Source: Haematococcus lacustris | Lineage: Eukaryota > Chlorophyta > Chlorophyceae > Chlamydomonadales > Haematococcaceae | Length of the DNA: 64,000 nucleotides | Direction: 5' to 3' | Assembly: GCA_030144725.1 (NCBI GenBank) | Contig: JASKMD010000031.1 | Coordinates: 4,251,852 to 4,315,851 of the forward strand | Shown: positions 1 to 10,396 of the stretch, piece after piece | How the letters are laid out: each line of letters starts with the position of its first letter | How positions within the stretch are numbered: position 1 is the first letter of the stretch | The notes under the pieces: model-generated | Seen by the model: only the letters and a program-made list of their open reading frames with translations | Databases searched by the model: none | Told to the model about the DNA's origin: nothing | Program-made: the position numbers and the translations under genes

Positions 1-638
1 GAGCCATGGAACTCATTATCTGCCACAACAGGCACATGGCAGCAGTGCTAAGCTTCGTGAGCTAAGTTTAATCTATTTGTAGCAAAGGGTGCGGGCTGTA
101 TTGAGGACGCCCTAGTTAGACCTTGGTCGTATTAGCCACTGTCATTAACATGGCCAAAGCTGAAGCTGCAACCGGCATTGCACCGCTTGCTTCCCATGTG
201 CCATGGACCATGGGATGATCATCACTCCATATAAATCTGAAAAATGAAGTCAGGTGTGTTCAGGTGTGCTCTTAATGAGGTTTGGTTGGCCTATTGAGGA
301 TAAAATGAAAAAAACTGAAATGGCATCATGCAACAACCCTGCTTCACATACGTGATCCGTCGCCGCCGCTTCGTACCAGCGTGGTTGATGTTCTGTAAGC
401 TATATGAACGAGACAGGGTGCCACAAGACCTGCAGAAGCCGGGAACAAAGTGTAGCATTTGATTCTAATCGTGAACAGCGGTTGGGAGTCGTTGGTCAAG
501 CCAGGCTTTCGCCAAAACAATTAACATGTTCCCGGGAGTGCAGCCCGCATCGTACGACGCTGCGCATCACGTAGGGGAGGGACAAAGGCTTTGATCTGGT
601 ACGCTTCCGCTTGAGCGATCCACCTATAGTACCATACC
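1..638. other. Upstream region of the proteasome gene, with repeat copy A
   Basis: No gene is seen. About 125-260 matches part of a dispersed repeat also found at 2641-2905 and 30640-31120, sharing the core GGATGATCATCACTCCAT. The rest is moderate-GC sequence and should hold the promoter of the proteasome gene that starts at 639. I see no clear TATA element. Confidence 0.5.
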
Positions 639-1956
639 ATGTTTCGCAACCAGGTTCGTGCAGGTATGCTTACACGATCAGGGTGAATGGGCTTCTCAAA
701 CCCTGGCATTATGCGACTCGTCGCAGTATGACACGGATGTCACTACCTGGAGCCCCCAAGGCCGCTTGTTTCAAGTGGAGTATGCGATGGAAGCAGTGAA
801 GCAAGGCAGCTGCGCAGTGGGGTTAACGGTGAGGGATGTAAGCCTCGTGCAGACGCAGCTGGTGGACCTCCGCACTGATGCGGCGTTTCTGGGTGCAGAG
901 TAAGACTCACGTGGTGCTGGCCACCTTGAAGCGCTCTGAATCTGAACTCTCATCCTTCCAGCGCAAGGTCTTCAAAATCGATGACCACATGGGCATAGCC
1001 ATTGCTGGGTTGACAGCAGACGGTCGTGTGCTGTGCAAGTACATGCGCAACGAGTGCCTCAACCACAAGTGAGCCATGCGCTGCTCCAGGGCTCCACACC
1101 CACAGGCTGCCATGCCCCACTAGGTCTTGGCCACTGGTTTGGCCCATCTGCGCAGGTACGTGTACGAGTCTCCCCTGCCTGTGGGGCGCCTTGTGCGCCA
1201 GGTAGCAGACAAGCACCAGGTGTGCACCCAGCGCTCCTGGAAGCGGCCCTATGGGGTGGGCCTGCTGGTCGGCGGGGTGGACGCTGCTGGCCCGCACCTG
1301 TACAACACCTGCCCCTCAGGCAACTACTACGAGTACAAGGCAGTGGCCATTGGGGCCAGATCACAGGTGACCCTCCGCCAGTGCAGCAGCAGGCCAGGGT
1401 AACGGGGGGCTGTGCAGGACACCACACAACAGGCCAGCCAGCGCTGTCCATGACACGCCGTGCTGAGTAATGGACGCCTGCACCATGCAGGATGCCGAGT
1501 GCTAGCTACCCTGACTTGATGGCCGCCATGCGCTGTGCTGTGGTGCTGTGGTGTGGTGCGCAGGCAGCCAAGACATACTTGGAGAAGCACTATGAGTCGT
1601 TCCCTGCAGCCTCCCTGGATGAGCTCGTGCGCCATGGGCTGAAGGCGCTAGCCGGCTCCCTCAGCGATGGGGAGCTCACAGCCGCCAACACAGCCGTGTC
1701 CATTGTGGGCCAGGGGCTGGCGTTCACCATCCTGGAGAACGAGGGCATTGAGCCGTACCTGGCTGCCCTCCGGCAAGATGAGGGGCCCATGGCGGTAGAG
1801 GCACCGCCAGCAGCAGTGGCGGCAGCAGCAGCGGCAGCCGATGCAGCGAGCGCAGCCACACTGGCTGCTGATGCGGCGGCAGCTGCAGCAGCGGCCCCTG
1901 CGCCCACTGGCGAGGCGGCTGAGGAGGGGGAGGGGGCAGCGCCCATGGAGTCCTGA
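639..1956 (+). CDS. PAF1: 20S proteasome subunit alpha type-1 (alpha-6, PAF-type)
   Basis: Five exons fit with matching phases: 639-653, 727-828, 899-1068, 1156-1366 and 1564-1956, giving 296 residues. The start is the MFRNQ of this family; exon 1 encodes only these five residues. Next come [20 protein letters not shown] (the proteasome alpha signature), then [40 protein letters not shown] and [19 protein letters not shown], all typical of PSMA1. Alpha subunits form the outer rings of the 20S core and gate substrate entry; they have no catalytic threonine. The C-terminal 60 or so residues are an Ala-rich tail with acidic patches that is not part of the usual family. It ends [15 protein letters not shown], the usual green-algal poly(A) signal, lies at 2345-2349. 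Identity is very secure; tail function is unknown. Confidence 0.96.
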
Positions 1957-4900
1957 ACCCATGCAGTGCTTTAGCCATGCTTGAGGGGCTGGGAGGGCTG
2001 AAGCCTGAAGCCAGGTTGTGAGGCCTTGTGTTCTTGCTGTCTGCCTAGGCCCTGGGCCCCGTGTGGGTTGAGAGGGCGGGGACGACCAGGGATAGCATGG
2101 GTGTGCATCTGGCCTTGTTGCCTATTTGGGCACCGCAAGGGTTGACCTGCAGGTTGAGGCTCAAGTGCTCAGCCTGCTCAGTGCTAGCCAGCAGTGCCTG
2201 GCAGCTGGTGGCCGGCTACTTCAGCCTTGCCCTGGTGCCACTACTGGCCTCATTGTCAGGGCCAACGGTGATACAGTTGCATGGTGGGGTGTGGTCACAT
2301 GCTTGGTACACAGAGGCTTGCTGTATCCCGGCAGGCGGCAGATGTGTAAACCAGCTTGACCATGCTGCCTTGGTTTACTGTGTTCCGTAGACTTATGCAG
2401 CACCGCAACTGGCATGCGAGCCCTGTGGGCAAGGGGCAACGGGTCTGGCAGCTGTCCCACACCATCCATATGTCCGACTGCACTGCTCCGGTAGCACCAC
2501 CAATCTCCTGGTTTCCGTCCTCAGCGCGGTATCAGCGCCACACCGTAACAGGCAGGGTTGAGGCAAGCAGCACTGCAGCTGCACCGTGTACCAGATTTAG
2601 GGCCGAGTATGATGAGTCGGTCCTGCTGCTGAACAACTGTATGGATGATCATCACTCCATGAATCTCTCGGGAAACCCAAATTGCCTGAAAAAGCCACCG
2701 CCCGTCTCAACGCACATTGCGCGATGGCCAAGAATAAGCGGAAGGGCACCGTCGAGCAAAACTGTGGGCTACGTGAGTTACTCCTGTTGGTTCCATCGCA
2801 GCGTCCAGTTCCCCTCAAGGGAAACAATGACAGGAGCGCCGGAATGGCTTGGGAACGAGAAGGCGCCAGGTAAAAGGCCCCCAGAGGCCTGTCAAAGTAT
2901 CAGCTGTGCTTGGCTGCAGGTAATCAGGGTCCCGGGTGGCGCTGTGCTGCGCTGCTGCAAGAAGACCAAGCACCGGGCTGAGGTCAGGTTCGTATCGCCT
3001 GTATCGATACACGTATACCCATCACTGGATGAGGTTCACTCCCAGCTCCGCGTCATCACCTCGCTGTTTGTGCTCCGGATCTTTCTGACATGCCCGGTGG
3101 GCTACCCCACCACGTGGTATGCCTGTACACACCTCTAGCCGTGCACCCCCCCCAAGCCCTTGATGCACCCCCCCACCCTATCCCCACTCCCCCCGCATGC
3201 CCCTGCCCAGCCCCCCCCTGCCCAGCCTGCCAGCAGGCGGTGGGACTGCAATTCTGACTCACAGTCCCAGTCCGACTCTGAGCCAGTCTGACTCTGAGCT
3301 GCCTGACGCCGCATGCACAGTGGCAGCAGGTGCCCACATCCCTGCCCATTGCTGCCATGTGCCTGACCTCCCTGCCCATTGCTGCCAAGGGCCTGACGTC
3401 CTCTGCCCGGCCAAACAGCTTCTTCATCCTCCCTATTGAGCTCATCCTAGCAACCTCAAACTCTGAGCGTTGCCTTGACCTCCACTCAAGGAAACTCGCT
3501 TTCACGGAGACTCATGTTTTCCCTCCTGGAGGATGATGGCCCTGAACACCCAGCAGCTAGCCGCATGGCCTAGCCTGGACACCTGCACCATATGCCGCCC
3601 TGCCCTTGCAGTCCTGGTGTTCCGGGCGGTGTACGGCGGGCGATGTGGTTCCATTGGTGATGTGCATGTTCTGACACCAGTGTGGCTGCTGGGCATTGCA
3701 CTGCAACATCTGACTGCATACAAAATGACAGTTCTGCATACCATGCCAAGCACGAGGCTGAAGACTGAAGGCAGCTGTGTGCAGAGTTCGTGGCGTGTGG
3801 TGTGCGTGGGCTCGCCCATCAACAGTTGAAGCGTATCAAGCCCTTAGCACAGCTCTAGAGACAACACAGCTGTAGGTGGCCCCAGCGTGCATCACAGCAC
3901 CCTGCCGCACACTTCACGTCTCAGCTGCGCAAGACAGCCAGCCTTTCCCTGACACTACTCCAGCACTCCAGCTTTGCATGATGGCCCTGGAAGTAGAGGA
4001 CGGGCATTTCCAGGCCAATAACAATGCCATGCAGAAAGCAGCTGGTCACCAGGCCTCGTGAACGGAGCAAACAGGAGCCACAGGTAGCATAGACCTTGTC
4101 ACGCCCCTGGCCCTGACCGCAGGACAGGACAACCAGGTGTGCAACAAGCAGGCGTCAGAGAGCCTGCTCAGGGACAAGGTAGGGATGCCGGGCCATCGGA
4201 GCCAACCGCCTGCGTCAGGGCAAAGACTGGCAGCCAGTAAGTATCAGGCAAGCCGGGGCACCTGGGAGGGGCCACACAACATCGCCCAACGCACATTGGC
4301 AATCGAGCCGCCACCACCATTGAGTGGCAGGGCGGCACGAGGCAGTCTGGACAGCACATGAGGCAGGCTGGGTAGCCATTATCACAAACATCATCATCAT
4401 CACCATCATCACCACCATCATCACATGGCCTAAGAATGGAGTAGGATGGGTCCGCCCCCTAGAGCCATTGTTTTGTGTAGAACAACAATGATAGCATGCG
4501 AACGCCATGAAATGTAATGATGATGTCATGCTTCAGGCGTCAGTACGCAACGCACCGTGATGGCCTCTATTGGTTGGTTGCATAACAGCTGGCCATACTG
4601 GCCATGCAGCCTGCGGCACATCATGCACACAAGTTCATGAAGAGGCATGCTGCATGACAGTTAGGCGCTGTGTACAGCTTGTGGTAGTGCTGGCCACAAG
4701 GTTCGACTCAACTACAGTGGCAATGCACTCACTGCCAGAAGTCAGCACAAGTGCGTGTGGAGTATAGCAAGGTCACGTTCCTGGCTGTAGCCTGGAAAGC
4801 GAAGCCCTCCCTGTAGCCCAGGACAGAGGTGCAGGTCGGGGTCAGGGTCAGGGTCAGGGCTGTATAGCTCTGCGCTGCAGTCCTGCCAGCCAGGTGGGGG

Positions 4901-5996
4901 CCTCACCGGGTGACTGCTGTGCGCAGCGCCCCAGCTACCACCTGCAGCAACAGGCAGCAGGTGTGGCCGCTGCAGCCAAGGTGCCCAGCGGGGCTACACA
5001 GCTGCAGCTACAGCTATAGTGGTCATCAGCTACAGCACGGTGTCCACCTTGATGTCCCTGAACAAGGAAGAGGAGGCTCTCACGATGCCTATGTCAGTGG
5101 GAAGCCTACAAATGAGCACCACACACAGCACATCTCCACTTAGGGCTGCCAGTTGCATCACCAGGTCTGGGTCAAACGCTGGGCCGACAGCTGTGTGTTG
5201 ATGAGGACTATTGCCTACCCTGTCACGGACCTACCATCTTACATGGCAGTCAGGTCACGAATAGAGTAGCAGGTCCCAGGCCTGCACTTCTGCAGAGTCA
5301 CGGTACACTCCGTCTCTGCAGGTTATGCAAACAGGATTCAGGTGCAGGCGGTGCTCAGGGAGTCAGGTGTGCTGCGGGTAGCATGGCGCTCACCGCCCAG
5401 CAGCATGTACAGGCCACCAAAACCTTCATCCTTGCCGCTCTTGCTGATGGCGTCCAGAGAACTCCTTAGCTGGCAAGGCTGATCAAGCTCGGCTCTCAGG
5501 GTGCAGGGGTTGGTCCCAAACCTGGGTAGCTAGGAGGCCAAGTAAGCTCAGCTTTGATGCCAGGGCATGAGGGTGCGGAGCTCACGCGTGAAGACATGTA
5601 GTCAGTGCACCTGTTTGGCAGGCCTTCAGAGAAAACTAGGAGTGCTACGCCGAACAACACGCTCGCACATATTGCTTTATTGCGCATCCCTAAACCGAGC
5701 GCGATGTCCTGCGACAGATTCGTGTAGTTCATACTTCAAATGCTCGCGACATCCTGCTCGTCATACAATGGCAGGCACGGAAAAACAGTGTTTATGCTAT
5801 CTGGACCAGTGTGACTGCCTTGTACCGGACAATTACCCGGCAGACCTAGGCACACTGCATAAGTGTTGCTTCTGTCCTGCCACCTCTTCAGGCAGACGCG
5901 TGCAATGTACCAGTATGGGTTTTGGCTAGTTTGCATAACACCCACACACAGTCACGTAAAAACACCAGTAAGTCGACGGATATGACTCATGACTCA
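1957..5996. other. Gene-poor region with repeat copy B
   Basis: No convincing gene. It holds the 3' UTR of the proteasome gene, a dispersed repeat copy (2641-2905), a short two-copy duplication near 3350-3410 (CCTGCCCATTGCTGCCA), and a CAT/ATC-rich simple repeat at about 4390-4428. One isolated exon-like stretch on the minus strand near 5395-5475 is described under findings. Open frames here lack family motifs and codon conservation. Confidence 0.5.
2641..2905 (+). repeat. Dispersed repeat, copy B
   Basis: This stretch aligns, with small gaps, to the reverse complement of about 30650-30965. Shared blocks include the GGATGATCATCA core, CCACCGCCCGTCTC, GCGGAAGGG.ACCGTCGAGCA, TTACGTGAGTTAC-like sequence and the run CATCGCAGCGTC followed by GTTCCCCTCAAGGGAAACAA. 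Copy C has an extra block inside it. No coding function is apparent; it may be a decayed transposable element. Confidence 0.75.
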
Positions 5997-6737
5997 GGCC
6001 CTATTCGCGACTTTTTTTGTATTCTCTTTTTCTCTGATTCTCTGCGGTTAGGGCGGTTGGCAGCAACCACCCGTGGCCTCCTGTGCCTGCGACTGCGGCT
6101 GCGACTGCGAGTGCGACTGCGGCTGGTCTAGAAACTCTAGGACCAATTAGAGGTTCGCGGAGCGAGCTTGGCGGGCTGAAATTATTGCCGTCAATAACAG
6201 GCGCAGTTCTATCATTAGTGCCACTGCTCACCATTAGAACATATCGATATGAGCAAGTGAGGTGTGTCCGCGATCGCTTGCGCCGGCATGGTCTCACGCG
6301 CAAGAGTTAACGCGCCGCTCGCCAATAGACGCACGTTACTTCGCAGCTGCCGATGTGATGAACGCTAGCGAAAACGGTGCACTTTGTAGAGAGTACTTGC
6401 GTGAAGATTACCAACCCCATGTTTCGGACACCTGACGTACAAGTGCCATGCAGCCATGCCTACAGACGCGCACGCCCGTGCAGCCAGACCGTACATCATG
6501 GCACACCGTAGTTTAGCACACCGTAGTTTAGCTCCGTAGTTGAGCACACCGTAGTTTCGCACACCGTAATATAGCTCCGTATTTTACACACGTAGCTCCG
6601 TAGCTAACACGGTGCGCACACTCCTTCATTTAGGCCCCCAAGGAACATTGCTGTTGTTGTTGTGCCGCTGGATCAAAGCCTACCCCCGCGAAGCCCCGTG
6701 CAGCCAGCTCCCTGAGGTCGGACATCGGGAGTATCTC
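5997..6737 (+). repeat. Left arm of 741-bp inverted repeat
   Basis: The reverse complement of 7010-7750 with only scattered mismatches, for example GAAATTATTGCC here against GATATTATTGCC there. The arm carries subterminal direct repeats of the type ACACCGTAGTTTAGC at about 6502-6600. Confidence 0.93.
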
Positions 6738-7009
6738 GACTTTTTTGGTATTCTATTTTCTGTTTTCTCCCCAACCGCTGCACTTTTTGGCCGCCCCGCC
6801 GACTAGCTGCACCGATGCGAGTGTTAACCATACACGATTCTCCTGTGTACCAGCTTCTGCCCGGGGAGTGTCTCAACGTTGCAAATACACGCTGTTAGAA
6901 GCCGTCACTCGCGCCGTCAACCGCCCAACCGCGGAGAAAGTTCAAACTTTATTCAGGCCCCTAGAAAACGACCCGAGTAAACTTGAACTTGCTCGGGGGT
7001 TCGGTCGTT

Positions 7010-7750
7010 GAGATACTCCCGATGTCCGACCTCAGGGAGCTGGCTGCACGGGGCTTCGCGGGGGTAGGCTTTGATCCAGCGGCACAACAACAACAGCAAT
7101 GTTCCTTGGGGGCCTAAATGAAGGAGTGTGCGCACCGTGTTAGCTACGGAGCTACGTGTGTAAAATACGGAGCTATATTACGGTGTGCGAAACTACGGTG
7201 TGCTCAACTACGGAGCTAAACTACGGTGTGCTAAACTACGGTGTGCCATGATGTACGGTCTGGCTGCACGGGCGTGCGCGTCTGTAGGCATGGCTGCATG
7301 GCACTTGTAAGTCAGGTGTCCGAAACATGGGGTTGGTAATCTTCACGCAAGTACTCTCTACAAAGTGCACCGTTTTCGCTAGCGTTCATCACATCGGCAG
7401 CTGCGAAGTAACGTGCGTCTATTGGGAAGCGGCGCGTTAACTCTTGCGCGTGAGACCATGCCGGCGCAAGCGATCGCGGACACACCTCACTTGCTCATAT
7501 CGATATGTTCTAATGGTGAGCAGTGGCACTAATGATAGAACTGCGCCTGTTATTGACGGCAATAATATCAGCCCGCCAAGCTCGCTCCGCGAACCTCTAA
7601 TTGGTCCTAGAGTTTCTAGACCAGCCGCAGTCGCACTCGCAGTCGCAGCCGCAGTCGCAGGCACAGCAGGCCACGGGTGGTTGCTGCCAACCGCCCTAAC
7701 CGCAGAGAATCAGAGAAAAAGAGAATACCAAAAAAGTCGCGAATAGGGGC
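7010..7750 (-). repeat. Right arm of 741-bp inverted repeat
   Basis: Mirror of 5997-6737. The arm begins at GAGATACTCCCGATGTCC and ends at AGTCGCGAATAGGGG. Near identity between the arms suggests recent insertion or gene conversion. Confidence 0.93.
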
Positions 7751-7964
7751 CCGATTCGCACTCGCAAATTTTGTATTTTAAATTATTCGCGGCCAACCGA
7801 CGCACTTTTTCCCGTTCCGAGCCACTGGCTGCGTAGCTGTTCGTTGTGACCCAGCGCGATCAGACCCCGCATTCACAGCAGTCAGGGGAGCTGCTCAGCA
7901 GCCCAAAAGGAGACAGCGAGGGGCGGTCGGTTTCGTCGGTTCGTGCACTTTAACGACAGTACCC

Positions 7965-8043
7965 GCCCGTCACGCTTCATCATTCTAGCCTCCTTTTCGC
8001 CGCGTTTGAATCGGGGCTAGAATGATGAAGAATGACGGGTCAG
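7965..8043. repeat. Hairpin-forming inverted repeat
   Basis: TTCATCATTCTAGCC at about 7976 pairs with GGCTAGAATGATGAA at about 8016. The stem extends outward through imperfect GACGGGT/CCCGTCA pairing, and the loop is about 24 nt. It lies just upstream of the 8063-8638 open frame and inside the proposed mobile element. Confidence 0.7.
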
Positions 8044-8062
8044 TTGAATCAGGTTTCAGGTG

Positions 8063-8638
8063 ATGGAATCTTTCGAGCAGGGTAGCCGAGCAGCGGCGAC
8101 AAATGCAGCAGCTCAACCCGATGCTTCTGGGTCAGCTACAACTCGTATTACGGGCCCGAGCACAGGCTCAAGCACAGGCGCAAGCTCAAGCCCCGCACAC
8201 AATTTCGCCAATGGCTTCGCCGATGCTAGCACTACAAACACAACAGCCCCAAGCGCAACAGTCTTAGCCCAACACGCCAACTCTGGCATAGATGCAGGCG
8301 TCTCTCATTACAAGCGCAAGCATAGACGCAGTCGCAGCAGGCCCCTCATATCTGGTCGTAGCTACAGCAGGCCCAGTTTTGCAGATGTTGTAGGCCCCTT
8401 AGGCTCGGACGCAACTACAGCAGGCCCAGTAGCTGCAGATGTTGCAAGCCCCGCAGGCTCGGACGCAACTACAGCAGGCCCAGTAGCTGCAGATGTTGCA
8501 AGCCCCGCAGGCTCGGACGCAACTACAGCAGGCTCAGTTGCTACAGATGTTGCAGGCCCCGCAGATTTAACCGCAGCAGGCCGCGCCGATGCCCATCAGC
8601 GAAGCCATCCAACTAAAGCGCGGCAGTTAACCAGATAA
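8063..8638 (+). CDS. Unrecognised Ala/Thr/Ser-rich ORF with 54-bp repeats
   Basis: A single open frame of 191 residues from the first ATG (8063). I do not recognise it. It begins MESFEQGSRAAATNAAAQ, has a short basic patch (YKRKHRRSRSRP, about residues 93-104) and then about three tandem 18-residue units built on GSDATTAGPVAADVASPA, encoded by a 54-bp DNA repeat at about 8400-8560. No membrane segment or catalytic motif is visible. It sits inside the inverted-repeat mobile element, so it may be element-encoded or simply an open repeat. There is no evidence of splicing or expression. Confidence 0.35.
   Translation: MESFEQGSRAAATNAAAQPDASGSATTRITGPSTGSSTGASSSPAHNFANGFADASTTNTTAPSATVLAQHANSGIDAGVSHYKRKHRRSRSRPLISGRSYSRPSFADVVGPLGSDATTAGPVAADVASPAGSDATTAGPVAADVASPAGSDATTAGSVATDVAGPADLTAAGRADAHQRSHPTKARQLTR
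8397..8562 (+). repeat. 54-bp tandem repeat, about three copies
   Basis: Unit begins GGCTCGGACGCAACTACAGC and continues through GTAGCTGCAGATGTTGCA. Copies two and three are nearly identical and the last is diverged. Confidence 0.85.
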
Positions 8639-8700
8639 CCGTCAACGACATCGAATATCGAAAAACGAATCGAGTGCGAACCGGGCCCGGGCCTAGATCT

Positions 8701-10396
8701 GAAATGTTTTACCGCACCAGATATGAGTTGTGCTTGTTATAGCCGAGTCGACAAGCGATGGCAACTCCTAAAAGCCTGACGCACGCAGGTGCTAACGCAG
8801 AGCTGGCAGAAGCGCACGCAATGACGCCGAACGGCGTATGTATGTATGTATGTGCTGCTGCTCCTTTGTGCTGCCTGCACTTGCAACCTTGTTCTAGCAG
8901 GCTTAAGCAGCAACAACAGCTGCTGCTACTGCCTAGCAGCCCCAACCCCTTGCTGCCTGCACCTGCTGGGTGCTATTACATGCTCCCAGCAGGCTGAATT
9001 AGTAGTAACTGCAACATCTATTGCCTTGCAGCCCCACCTCCCATCATTTTGTCTTGTTCGACCCAGCGTCACACGTCACCCCTTTTCGGTGGTTCAACTT
9101 CTCGTTCGGGCCCCGCCTATAAGTATGTATGTATGCATGCATGTATGCATGTATGTATATATGCATGTATGCATGCATGCATGTATGTATGTATGTATGT
9201 ATGTATGTATGTATGTATGTATGTATGTATGTATGTATGTATGTATGTATGTATGTATGCAACATGCTACAGTAAACCTAACTTTACGACCCAACACGTT
9301 GTACATGCAGTATTTGCTGTCCGTAGCTGTACATACATTTGCCGCTTCCTGGCAGTGCAAAGCTCTGGTCCTGACATCGCATCGCGTTTTGGCCCATGTA
9401 GGGCTGGCCACCCAGGGATACAAACAGCAACCGATACGTACTTCAACATTCAGGGGTGTGGGTTGGGACACGACCCTATGACTGTGTGACTTGTACCACT
9501 TATCAAAGCTCTATGCAGCCCAAAGAGTAGGGTGCGACAGGGTGTATGTGGGCAACAGGACGCCATGCTGGCAGACAGGTTCTGTGCCTTATGCGACGAC
9601 GGCCATCACTGCAAGCGCTAGAATGCGTGAGTATAGCTGATGGAGGTATGCGCAGGCCTCAGGGCCTCAGCTCCGGCGGCTGCGCCCCACAACAACGTCA
9701 ATGCCACGTGCTGCCTGCTGCCGTAGCCCGACCACAGCCTCCACCCAAGCCCCTACGAGCCCCCACAGCTCGGCGCCGACGCGGCCTGCGGCTGGGTTCG
9801 GCCCCTCGCCTGCCAGCCTTGAGGTGGCGCCCAGTACAGGGGTGGTCGGCCCACTGCCCCTTGCCGCCTGCGCCGCCTGCAAGGTGGCCAGCAGTCAGCT
9901 GTGTGAGCAGTGTGACACCAGACAACTGCTTGTGGCAGTCCTAGCAGAGCCAGGCCTGCAGGGGACAAACGCTGCCAATGCTACGTGGCTGCAGCTGCAC
10001 AGCACCGCACAGGGGGTGGTGTCAGCACATAGACATGGAACAGACTAAGGTGGTGCAGGCCCTGCCTCTAGCCCCCTGGCCCGAGCCCCTGACCCTAGCC
10101 CTAACCCTGACCTTCACCCCACCCCCCTGTGGCTAAGCCGCAGCCAGCCCCTCATAGCTGCACCACACCTAGTGTTGAGGCCCTGACGTCAAAGCAATCA
10201 CGTTCATGCCAGTCATGTCACGTCTGGCAGGCGGCCTAGCACGGCAGCGGTGCCTAAGAGGGGGGTCAGCGTGCTAGCAGGTGAGCAGGTGGGCAGGCAG
10301 GCAGGCGGACAGGCATGCAAGAAGGCAGACAGGCAGGCAGGCAAGTAGGCAGGCGGGCAGGCGGACGGGCAGGCGGGCGGGCGGGCAGGGTGTCAC
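8701..10396. other. Intergenic region; possible 3' end of the coactivator gene
   Basis: Contains the TATG microsatellite and TGCTG-rich sequence. On the minus strand, 9667-9830 can encode an exon-like segment (GAELWGLVGAWVEAVVGLRQ) ending in TGA. It could be the last exon of the minus-strand gene at 10397-14433, but no acceptor in the required phase was found. An AGGC-type simple repeat occupies 10275-10395. Confidence 0.4.
9119..9263 (+). repeat. TATG tetranucleotide microsatellite
   Basis: About 35 units of TATG, with TGCA interruptions in the first 65 bp and a pure run from about 9181 to 9257. Confidence 0.97.

Larger units (their letters stand above)
5997..8700. mobile_element. Large foldback-type mobile element, class unknown
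   Basis: Two arms of about 741 bp in inverted orientation (5997-6737 and 7010-7750) flank a 272-bp spacer. The spacer is followed by a further 950 bp containing a hairpin and a repeat-bearing open frame. The outermost right end near 8660-8696 (GAGTGCGAACCGGGCCCGGGCC) resembles, in reverse, the arm end at 7748-7765 and weakly the left end near 5995. These GGGCCC-rich ends may be the true element termini. No transposase motif is seen, and I could not find a convincing target-site duplication. It is probably non-autonomous. Confidence 0.6.

Noticed and set aside
1590..1978. Long minus-strand frames over the proteasome last exon
   Set aside because: They are shadows of the GC-rich Ala codon run of the real + strand exon.
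2356..3138. 260-codon open frame on the + strand
   Set aside because: It runs through repeat copy B, has no family motif and no codon pattern like the real genes.
9044..9489. Tyr-Val-Cys-Met repeat frames
   Set aside because: Pure translation of the TATG microsatellite.
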